From Antedon mediterranea (lineage: Eukaryota > Echinodermata > Crinoidea > Comatulida > Antedonidae): a DNA stretch of 64,000 nt. The notes below the pieces were generated by a model, which made no database searches, was not told where the DNA came from, and saw only the letters and a list, made by a program, of their open reading frames with translations. Both the position numbers and the translations under genes were made by a program. The number at the start of each line of letters is the position of its first letter. The first letter of the stretch is position 1. Below, piece by piece: positions 11,701-23,700 of this stretch. The stretch lies in contig NC_092677.1 in assembly GCF_964355755.1 (NCBI RefSeq), forward strand, positions 5,213,001 through 5,277,000. The letters are read 5' to 3'.

Positions 11701-14700
11701 CCAACTGCGAACCCCCATCCCCGACTGCGAACCCCCATCCCCGACATGCCCAATACCTCACCCTCATCTCCAAAAATCCTCCAAATACGTGCCCCACAGT
11801 ACAAAAAGTTGTTTGTAAATTGAAAAATTCGTAAACTTGTTCGTGAACCTTCTTCTCTGTATGAGCGTCAACTAGTGATACGTGTCTGTAAATTTCGAAA
11901 AGCTGCAAATGAATTGCCGATTTTAACCTGAAAAATAAATGTTTGGTCCCTGCATGTAACATGATATTGACGCGTCTCATAGCGAGCTGGCGCACGAACG
12001 ATTCGTACAAAGGACACCGCCAGACAACTGCGTACCTATAATTGTTTAGATCACTGGCAGTCAGGCAGCATGCATAAAGTATATAGCCTTCCGACGTACA
12101 TCAGTATTTATGTGTGACTATGAAGTATAATGTATCATAGAGGATTATAGTGAATATTAATATTTTACACTATAATATCTATGGTATCAAGTACTGACGT
12201 AGTTCACATTATGGCATCCGATTATTTTTTTCTAGACCACCAGCCGATACGTACTAAAATGTATCACTATCACCTATTTACATATTTATATTCCTCAACA
12301 AATTGCTGTAAATAAATATTATAGATAGAGCTAGCAAATAGTATTTGCCTTCACCCAGTGTGCTTTTTTCGGGGCTGCTCCTAGATATACGTTCGCATTG
12401 AACTTGAACGCAAAACAAAATACGGAGTAAATGATCAAACAATCGGCGGTTCCGCACAGAGCACGCGCATCTAACATACGGCAACAAATAGTTAACGTCA
12501 TTTAAATTATCGACGTGTTTGAGGAGGAGGAAAAAAGTATGATCTTTTTGCTCATTGGTTATATAGCATGCTGCACGAAAGTGTCTTTTCCGGCCATCTA
12601 GGGGTGTCATTTAACAAAATTCGCTTCGCATCAGGCTGGGTGAGGGGGGGGGGGTTGACCCAAATATTTAGTGTCCGAACCCCCCCTTGACAGATCCTGG
12701 CTACGGCCCTGTATCAGTCGGCATATAATCGTTTCATAGTACGGAAACTGCTCTATTACGCATTAAAAGTGACATGTTAATGGAGCTTTATAAAGGGAGA
12801 TCTATTTATTAGTTTTGCTAGATTTATCCTCTGCATTTGACACGATAGATCACAACATCAGTTGTGTGCAGAGGGAATTTGGCATTACTGGTTCTCTGCT
12901 TTAGATTGAGTAACTAGCTGAAATAACATCAGGACCGTTATAAAATAGTTTGTTTACTTGGTGAATACTCTACAAACCATGATTTGCAGTACGGTGTTCC
13001 TCATGAGTCCATTGTTGGACCTTTAATTTTCACTGTGTATGCTTAACCTATCGCTGCACTGGTTGCCTGTCTAGCAGAGAATTGAGTAAGATATTAGTGC
13101 ATGTGTGTACAATTCTCTCCATGACCTGGACCCTGACTGTGTAATTTGATCTCAAAATACCACTTTGGTATAGGATATTACTGTCTTACCATTCCTAAAA
13201 CTATGGTGGTCTTTTGGTGATAAGTCATTTTCTGTTCTGGGTCTCGATTGTGGAATTTCCTACCTGATTGGGTTCGTGAGGCTTCTATTATGTGCAATAT
13301 TTTAGGAAACAACTTAAAAACACATCTTTTTCCAAAACTTTTGTAATTTTGTATATTTTTATAGTATTTTCAATGCCAGTTGTAATATTTTTGATTATAT
13401 TTAAAATGATTGTATATAAGATTTATATTTTTGTACAGCGCTTTGGTCTCTGGGAAAAGCGCTATATAAACAAGAAAGCCACTCCGAGAGTGCATATACC
13501 TCCGCCTACCTCCTACATAAGATTTCTCAGGGCGGTAATATATATTTGTGTGTCTAATGCTGTGTGTGATTTAGGCTAATTTCACTACAAGCATTTTTAT
13601 GCGAATTTGGTGTAATGGTTATGTATCCAGCCTTTCAACTAACAATAGTATCAATTGACTAACAATAGAACAGCAACGGCAAAAACAAACGGGTGAATTT
13701 TTAAAAAAAAATAAATTAAATCAAATCAAGTTTTAAAATTACAAATCACAAATTATAACTCTTACCTACAAAAAGGAAGTTTTTAAAAGTAGTTCTCGAG
13801 AAAATGTAATTTAAGTCCTATCTTTTAACACTAGCAGGTGTGAAAATTATACTAAAAAGTGGTCCAGAATTGGGACTGTGGTCCCAAAATTTAATGGAAT
13901 GGTCATTGACCACATATCTCTCTGTATTTTCATTTGGTAAAGATCTTGAAGTTGTAATTACTTTTTGAGTAAATAATAAAATCAACCAAAAACACATTGG
14001 CTGACAATCAATTTGACTATTTTTTGCTTTAAATTACACTTTTTGAAGGTAAATAAATTTGTTTTGATTCAATTTTTGGTCAAAGTTATTATGTGAAAAG
14101 CCATATTAAAAAAAAAATTGTTTTAAGAATTATTTTTTTAGGAGGAGAATAATGGCTGTTGAATGTGTTTCACAGGCCTGGTTTGTCAGCCAAATTTGCA
14201 ATGCTAATGGGTTTTTTTTATGATTACTGGTGCAACCAACTGGCATTAAAATACATAAGTTATAATATTCTATCAAATGTATTCTTGTTCAGGACTAGTA
14301 GTATCTAGGAATTTTCTTTCCCAACAATTTTTTGTGAACTTTCGTACTATATTATAACACTTTCAATTTCTAGTAGTATAGATGTGCTTTGTCACATGCT
14401 CCACTACTGTATTACTATTAGACATTTCCAATTTGAGAAAATTTAGGAGAATAACCTATAATATTAAACCTCACTAACAATAGTGAAGTACATTACTTAC
14501 TGTAAAAGACATTACATTACATGATTCAATCATTTGTATTTGATGTTATGGGGTTTTACTTTTCTTTACTTTTTCATGGAATTTTCTTTTTTTTTCTTCC
14601 CCACCCCCTTTTTTTGTTTGTAGTTTTTTGCATTAAAACCATATTTCCTTGTTAAAAAACCTGTATTTCCTGACTTCCTTATTCAATTTCTTATGAGGTG

Positions 14701-17700
14701 AATTTACAACGGAACCTTTCACATTGTTTACAGTACATCATAGTAGGCCTAGTGTATTATTACCTCCGCCAAGGAGGTTATGTTTTCACCCTTGTGTGTT
14801 TGTGTGTGTGTCTGTGAACAGTCTGGAGGCCACAGTTTTTATCCGATTCTTACTAAATTTGGCCACAATTATCTATGCCTCAAAAGCTCGGACGAGTTCG
14901 AATTTGAGGGGAAAAGGTCATAGGTCAAGGTCACAACTAACAAAAAACTATTTTACTGCCTAGAGACCACAGTTTTTATCCAATTCTCACCAAACTTAGC
15001 CACAATGATCAATGACTCATCATATAATTGTGGTTAAATTTTGAAGGGTCAGGGTCAAAGATCAAGGTCCACAAAAAACAAAAACAAAAAAGAAATAAAA
15101 AAAATAATAATAATAAAAAAACCTCAGTGGGACTTGAACCAGCAATCTCAACTGTGAGAGGCTGGATACATAACCATTACACCAAACTCTCATCCACAAC
15201 TTTGTAGTGTGCAGTTAGCCTATTTACACTTAGAACTAATAAATAAAAAATATATATATATATAGTTCCGGGGACATTTTATGAATGGGAATTTTACAGT
15301 AGGCGGAGGTTTATACTCTCTAGTTTACAGATATTAGGCACACACTAGTAAAATACTTTTAACCAGTGTTTCAAATCATATAGTATGTATCATATAGTAC
15401 GGCAGTATGTAAATTTTTCCTTTTTTAAAATTCAAGCAATAGTTTACTTCCAAAGAAAGTTTCTTATACAATTTTAATGAATATGGTAATTGAAATGCAT
15501 ATCATAATTTATTAGGTATTTCAGAAGGTTTAGGATCATTCTACATCATCCTGATTGTTTTGGTTTGTGTTGCCTTGTTGCTATGGTTACTGCTTCTTGT
15601 TTGTAAGTAAATACTGTAGTAATTATTATTTTAATAAATTTACATCCATTTGTATTTAATTTTCTTTTTTAAGTACAAATTTATTTAATATATATTTATA
15701 ATAATTTTCATAATATTACTTTATTATAATGTTGTTAATAAGTTTTTATGATCAAAAAATAAGAATAGGTGTAGAATTATACAAATTGTACTTTTTATTT
15801 TAGATTTTATTCTTTACAAGAATATTGAGTGGAGCAATACAGATATTGATACAGTGACAGTTGAAGGTGGTAAACCAGTTGAGATGAGTTGGAAATACCG
15901 TCCAAGTATTGCAAGGTTCAAGACAGTTGAAATAAGGAAAGACAACAAGGTGCTTGGTTCAAATCAAAAGCAATTCAGTAGTTGGAAAACAGTCTGTCAG
16001 TTTGCCTGTTATTGCTGTCTTTACTTTTGTGGATTCTTTTGTATTGAATACTGTAAGAAATCATGTAAGTTATTACATATTTTTTGTTTATCCTAAAGTA
16101 TATTAATATTTTTCATACCATTTTATTTGGTTTTTTTTTCAAATCATCAGTTGAATAATTTAATTATTTTTTATTGTATTTTTTTGGACAATAAAATGAT
16201 ATGTAAATATTGATTTCTATATTCAATTTTCAATTTATTTATTCATTTTCTTTTTTACTAAAATGTTTTAGGTACTGACTGTATTTGTCCGTTTCAATAT
16301 ATTGTATTAATGCATTAACTCTTTGTTTTATTTCATAGTTGAATACAACAATAAAGATAAAAAGAAACACAGGTGAGTTTAGGTTTTTTAACCATTGTAA
16401 CATGATGATAAGAAGTTGGGTAGCCGAGTGGTTAGGACACTTGACTGTCATACAGAGAGACCTGGGTTCAATTCCCGAAAACTCCCAGTCTACTCAGCGG
16501 TAAATGAGTACCTGGTTGAAAATACTAGAGAGGATAAGGCGGCGTGGAAAGAAACTGGCCACCCTACCACATAATGCAGAGGCTTAGTAAAATGAGCTCC
16601 TAACAGCTCATTCCTGTACGTTCAGAACTGAATACTGAACTTACCTAACATGATTACATACATTATTTTTACTTTTTAAAATTTTAATCAAAGTATGAAA
16701 AACTAGTCTCACAATAAATTTTATTTCAATTTATAATAAAAAAGCTGTTTATTATGAGTGACAATAGAGGAGTGAAGAGTATCAGATGATTGTGAATGAA
16801 AGAGAATGTCCTGATGGTACAGATGGAGGTCCTTCTTGTTGTAGTTTAATATTATTATCTTGTATTATCTTAACCCTACAGCAATGGTGATAGAAGTGGT
16901 GAAGAGAGTCGCATGAACGGCAGTGAAAGAGAAGAACCTGATGGTGCAGATGTTCCTCTTGTTGTAATCAAATCCAGTTCACCAAACCAGTCTGCAGAAA
17001 CTGAAGACACTGCTGCACTTCCTAAATCTGGAGAAACATCAAAGGTTGGTACTATGAGAATAGTATCAACTAACTTGAAAAGACCATATATGAATAATCA
17101 TCTATTGTATATCATATTGGTATATCTGTCGTATATAAATATCTACTGCCAAACCTTACTCTTAAAATGCTATGTCAATAATTAATTCTACCATTATTTT
17201 GTGGCATTAAATTATGTCTAGTTATTTTGTATGTTGATATACAGTATATTGAATTTTTTTCACTTTCCTACAAATTCTAAAATAGATAAATAAATATAGC
17301 ATATGCTTACAACGTTATGCCTAGCTATCTTGCTATTTATTTAAATTTTCTGAATTTTCTATCAATCTCAAAATCATCTTATTTTACAACTGTCAAGGCA
17401 AGAAATTACCTACCACATGAAACAACCAACAATTAATAATGTTAGAAAAGAATTGAATTATTCTACGTATTTTACTGTCAATGTGTCATATTGAAAAAAA
17501 AAAATTAAATAATTGTGTCAAACATTACAGTATTTTAAAACATTCCTAAATGTAAAATCTGTTTCCTTTTTTTTATTCAAAGACAAATCCTGTTGATGAA
17601 GATAGTGAACTTTTAGCAGAACATCATGAAACATCTGGTGGGTATAAACTTTGCTATTTATTTATTTTCTTGATTACTTGTTTTAGCTTCAGGTGGAACA

Positions 17701-20700
17701 TGAATAGTTTATTTTTTACTTATTATTCATTCCAAAAAGTCCTGTTTCAAAAGAGTTGAATGTACTCTTACTTCAATCAATCAATCAATCAACTTAATTA
17801 TTTTTTTTTGGCTTAAGGGAGTAGTTAATAGGGGGCCAAACTCAATCAAGCAAACTATTCTGTCTCAGAAATTAAATCATTGTATTGTTGAAATTGCTAA
17901 TGAAGTACAGGTTTATTTATTTTTTTATTTTTTAGAAGTATTAATATTACAATATCTATGTTTGTTCTATCTTTATTTAAGGAGGACCCTTCAACATCGG
18001 TCATACAGTAAGAATCTTTGTTTAAAAACTTTAAAAGCGCAGTAGCATGCACAAAAAAATGTTTGAATATTGTTATAGCTAAGTTATGCAATCACAATTT
18101 CTATGACAATAATTGTGTAGAGATATGCATCAATTCTGAAGCATTTATAGAAAATATAATCTGTGTCTATCTAGATTCCAGTATTAAAATTAAGTTTTTT
18201 TTAAACATGTGAATATAATAATCCAAGCAATGTTGATTCAAGTGGTTATGGGCTGAGTGTAAGGCCGGTGTGCCGCAAAATAAAATATGTTCTTCATTGG
18301 TAAGAATTAGTCTTCTTGGACTGGATGTCCTGTTTACAAACCTGGTTTGTGAGAACCCAGTGCATCCCAGTAGTGGTTACCCCATTGTACTTGGCCATCT
18401 ACCCCTGTTTCACTTGTACACAATTTAGCCCAGTTACGCTGCAAGCTGGTATTTAGCACTTAGAGGTTTCATGACATCAGGCGCTTTATTAGTCCAGGAT
18501 ATTATTAAAATTTATTAAAAAGTCTCCCCAACCAAGATTTGAACCCGGACTACTGGGGCTTTTATGGTATTGTTCAAACCCCATTGGATAGCGACTCTTT
18601 CACTCTTGGTGTGGTACAGCCGAACAGCACTAGTCCTTAAATTGTACTCACCAGAGATCAAATTGATATTCCCTCATCTTTCAGTATTTTAAAGCAGGAA
18701 CAATTTTTCCATTTTTGTTCTATATAATTTTTGAGATCATGCTAATGTGTTTTCTCTTAATTTTCAGCTTTTTACTTTTAAACCTATTTATGTTGTGCAA
18801 GCTGGCTATAGTGATTCATACAGATGAACTAATATTGAATTTGTATTATTATATAGTCTGTTTTAATCATTTGTTTGTGATCAACACTTTCATGAAAACA
18901 TTTACAGTAGTACTCTTTATGGTTCTATATTTTCTAAAGGTTGTTGATTGATTGATTGAACAAAAATGTAACGTTGGTATAGAAGAAGTATAAACATAAA
19001 TTAATATATTTTTATTTATAAATTAAGATTACGTATGTATTAGGTATAGTTAAAACAAAGACAATGACCGCTCAAACTCCCAACTGTACAGTATAGTTTT
19101 GTTTTTTGCTATATACCATCATCACAGCTGTATTCTTTAAGTGTTGTATTATTTTTTATTTCATGTTCTAGCTAAAGACTTGAATGAAAGGTAATGTTTT
19201 CGGTATTTGATATTTATTTATTGGGATTCTTTTATGATAAAGATACACTTCCAGGAAAGCTTTTTTTTGTTCATATTTACCCATTTTTATTCAAAATTAC
19301 ACAAAATTAACCTTTCACTAACATATTCAACTTCATTCATTATATGAAGTACTTCATGCTATGACCAATGATTTACCACAGCCATTTCTATTTCTTTCAC
19401 TGATTTAAAACCTATCTGCTAGTTACAGTATGTACAACACATCTACATTCATGCAAAGCTAGTGAAATGCTTATAGTTTTTTTGCTATATGAGAATTGCC
19501 AAAACCTTACCTTTTATAATTTACAAGCCATGAACAATGGAGGATTTCAGATTCTTCAGATCAGCAAAAAACAAAATAACATAATGTGAATAGGATTCCT
19601 TATGCTTAATTCATGCATGCTTTTTTACAAAACATTTGATGAGCGAATGTTGAAGAACAGCCAGTGAGCAATCTATTTTTTTTCTTCTTTGGCAAACAAT
19701 TGTGTTTAGCTTTTTTGTTGTTTTTGTTTTTTGTGGCAATTTATCTTTATCGGTTTTATGGTTTGCCAGGCTAATTTGGTAGTTTACCTTTTTCCTTTCA
19801 TTATCTGCTGTCCCTACTGTACTATAATAATTTACATACTTTGCATACATCATTTTGGTTGCTTTATTTACCATAGATTATATACTGTCCTTCATTGCCT
19901 GCCTGTGTTCACCTGTTTTGTTCGTACCTTGGTTGCAGTCTTCTACAAAATACACTTAAATACATAGATATGTAGTATATATTCTTGCCATTCACTTCTC
20001 GCTGCATCTGGCCATTTATATTATTTATAATATGACTATATTGACCATATTCAGTATCATGTATCATATACATAACCTTACCAGATTATTTCTTCAATAA
20101 TTTGCCATTATTTGTATCTGTAATATTTGATTAAAAACTCATTACCATAAATTACATTGAATATTATTTTATACATTATATTACATTTTTTTTTTATAAC
20201 TTCAATTGGGTATTTTTAGCTTTGTGCATCTTTATTTTTTGAGTATTTTAAACACAAGCTTGCTTTTATCGTTTATGAATGGGGAGAATGTTTCTTGTAC
20301 CACATATTATACTAAATAGATAATGTTTAAAATATTAACTGTGTGTTTTGTAGAAAATAAATACTTAAATTTTATGTTTCACTTTATTCAATTTAACTTT
20401 TGTATGATTTCATCCATTAATTAAAGGAAACAATTTACATAGAGGAAAGTTGTTGAACGTGTATGTCAAAAGATCAGCTTATAGATTTTATTGTAATTTG
20501 CATAATAAAAATGCAATTTTGTTATATGAATTTACCACAACTTTTGATTATTAATTGATTAGTTGATTGATTGATAGTAGTCAAATTAGAATTTGTTTTG
20601 AAAAAAAAAGAGTTATATAGATCACATCACTACTTTCACTGTAAGTCCATATCTGGAATGCTACACAATTTTTTTTTTCATAAAATGTTAATATGGTACT

Positions 20701-23700
20701 AATATATTTATTATAAATTATTTATAATTATTACAAATATAAATAAATTACATTGTAGAGGGAAAGACCAATGAACTCTGATCATTTCAGCACCATTTGT
20801 AAATCCTATATTCTTTCTTAATTTTTTATAATATATGTATATTTTTTTGTTTTACAGATCTAAAACTTCTTACTCAAGTAAGTAACATGTTTTTTTTTGT
20901 GCAATTTTGTTTAACTATGTACAATAATTTATTTATCTTCTTCCTAGGACATTTATTTACATAACACATTTGCCCAAGGTATATTATTATTAAATACAAA
21001 ACATTAGATGCAAAATGAATTATTTGTTTTTTAGAAAAAAAACTGTTAAAGTAATATTTCTGGAAGCCATTAAATTAATGAATTTAGTTTTAGAAGGAAA
21101 ATTATAAAATGTCAGTGGTAAATGTAGTGATGCATTAGACAATGCCCATGGACAATGCACATTTTTATTTATTTTTACTTTCACAATTAAAAGTTGTAAA
21201 ATAAAGAAATTAAATTTTAGATGATTTCATTTAATGTTATTTTGTGTGTTTTTAAGTGTCTACTAGTGGTAGAGGAAGAATTAGCCTAACGGTTTCAAAT
21301 CCTGTGAGATATGATTCAGGAGAGTACAACTGCAGCATAGAGGACAATAGACAGCAGTATCCAGGTGTAAACAATTTATTTTTTTATTGTAAGTTTTATT
21401 TTCTATTTAAATTAAATCATTTATTAAGATGCTTAATTTTCAAATTTAAAATACTGTATCACTTCGGTAACTGTATATGTTGCTGAGTAGAATGTTTACA
21501 CATATTTTAGGAAACAGAATAGGCCTACCTCATTTATTTCTTTATCGATAGAATTTGTTATATAATTTTAAATGATTGCATTCATTTGATTGATATTTGT
21601 ACTATATTTAAATTTTTATATGAAGGGATTGAGATGATAGATCCCAAGTACTCGGCAGAACAAGGTATCAGTAATTTTGAAATGAAGTGCAGATATGAAC
21701 CAGCAGATATGCCATTAACAGGTTACAAGTGGAAGAAGATTAAGGAAGATGGCACAACAGAGATTGAGGATTGTTCTAAAGATTCTAGATTTGAAGTAAC
21801 AAGTGACCAATATAACATTCTGTCTTTGAAGATAAAGAAAGTAATACTTGGTAATGCTGGCAAGTATCAATGTGAAGTGAAGCCAATTGATGGAGACAAA
21901 ATACTGAAAGATACTACACAGCTAACAGTTAAAAGATGTAATTTTTTTTACAATTTACCTTAGCCTCTGCCCAATTGTTGTGTGATTTAGTTTTTCTTCT
22001 TAAAATGTGAAGAACAACACATTTTTAAATAATCAATCACTGTGTAGAAGACTTTGCATGTGGGTGTCTCAGTCCACCTCCACACAAGGCAGTAAAACTG
22101 ATCATTTTGTTAATCAATAGACAATTTTTTAGAATATTTATTTTGATTAATCAACTTTATGATAAGCAATTGCTTTACAGAATTATTATCTCTGTCTCTT
22201 TTCATAGATGCCATCAAAATTGATATTCCTGATGTTATTACTAATGAAAGTGTGAATGTTAAATTGTTCTTAAATCTAACATATGTTGATGATACTGCTA
22301 AAATATCCAATGTCAAGTGGTATAAGCAGGGTAAAGGTGAAACAAAGATGCTGCTGACATCATTACAACCACCATATTCAACACCAGGCTGTCAAAGCGC
22401 ATATGAGGACAAGAGTAAGGTGTACCTTAAGATCAACAATGTTGAATCGAAAGATGCAGGAAAATACGCATGCGAAGTGCAAGTTGAAGGAAGACAGAAA
22501 ATATACAGTTGTTTTGGGAGGTTAGAAGTTAAAGGTAATTTACTAGAATATTATGCCTATAGACTCCCGTAAAATGAATCAATTAGGCTGCTATAGAATG
22601 ATAAAACTTACACTTCAATAATAACCAATAACCATTTGATATGGTGGGTCTAAAATCAACTTGGTTGGGCAGGTTTGTCCACCATGTGCCCTTTTTTTAT
22701 GGCCAACGGGTGTCCCAAAGATTACACAATATGGCCAGTGAGCATTTGTGTCATTTTGTTTGTGGATGTCGTTAATGAATTATCTATTAATTTTTTATGG
22801 GGATGAAAGGTTTTTTTTTTATAGGAAAATTACCTGTTTATTTTTTTGTTTGAAACACATCCTTTGTTGACCATCTTTTATATGTTGAGATATTGTACAC
22901 TATAATTTTCAGGTTTTTTTCTTATTACAGTTTTAACAATGGAAACGAGTGAATTGCACTGTGTCGTAGGAGGAACTGCTACAATTCCTTTTTATGTGTC
23001 ACCAATACATAAACAAAATAAAGAATTTATCTTTTATAAATTTGAACTTGATAAATGGAAGAAAATTGCTGATAATAGACATACAATTATTAGCAGATTT
23101 AAAGTTAAATATAGTGAGGAAACGCTGACAGGTTTCCTTGAAATTTCTAAAGTTAAATCTTCTGATGCTGGTGACTACCGTTGCCAATGTGTGATAGAAG
23201 GAAAGGATGTTTACTCTACAACAAGCAGGTTGAAAGTTATCAAAGGCTGTAAGTATACAATATTAGGCCTAAAAATATATTTGTTAAAAGAGGAAAGGGA
23301 GTGTAAATTAAGTTACAGCCCCTCATGAAATGTCATAAAATAACAATAACAAATAATTCATCAGTTCAGTCTGTCGTTCTATGCACTCATGGGTAAGAGT
23401 GATGCAGCAATTGCAACCAACGTGTTTGGCGTTTCAGAATCTCAATGTCAGACGCATTACTGAAAATTTCTAATTATGCAATACTTTATAGACCTAATAT
23501 TATTCTGGCCCTTGATTTTCTATTCTTCCTATGTGTGTGTGTTTTAATAGAAGTGGTTCCAAGGGAGTTATAATAAAGAATTAACATCGCTTGGCTTCAT
23601 CTTGTCTTTAAATATTATTTCCAAAGTAACGCAAAGTATGAAATCTTTATTTCTGTACTAAAGAAACCAGAATGAGTATCCCTATATTTCCAAAATTCAT

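Larger units (their letters stand above)
11015..13470 (+). pseudogene. Decayed non-LTR retrotransposon (LINE), interrupted twice
   Basis: Reverse-transcriptase fragments appear in order on the plus strand: SNIITKLPNKTSPLDPIPTW (about 11050-11130), VITPLIKKSKLNPDVLKNYR (about 11190-11250), PTLGKII (about 11540), then from 12717 SAYNRF, a DLSSAFDTIDH-like stretch (with frame shifts) and GVPHESIVGPLIF (about 12985-13040), where canonical RT has GVPQGS. The part holding the FADD box is missing. A C-terminal remnant reaches about 13340, and the GCGCTATATAAA word near 13460 is typical of LINE 3' ends. It lies in the intron between Ig3 and the membrane exon of gene A and has many stops. The 5' limit is uncertain. 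Confidence 0.7.

Noticed and set aside
11681-12610. Two minus-strand open frames of about 110 codons
   Set aside because: They lie inside a TIR element, have no recognisable motif and overlap the G/C-run ends.
16413-16490. Possible tRNA gene (also 56172-56250)
   Set aside because: The A and B boxes are there, but arms do not pair properly, and the same non-tRNA body follows both copies, as in a SINE.
18018-19967. Open frames in gene A introns
   Set aside because: No domain, poly-T-rich hydrophobic translations typical of AT-rich introns, not conserved in gene B.
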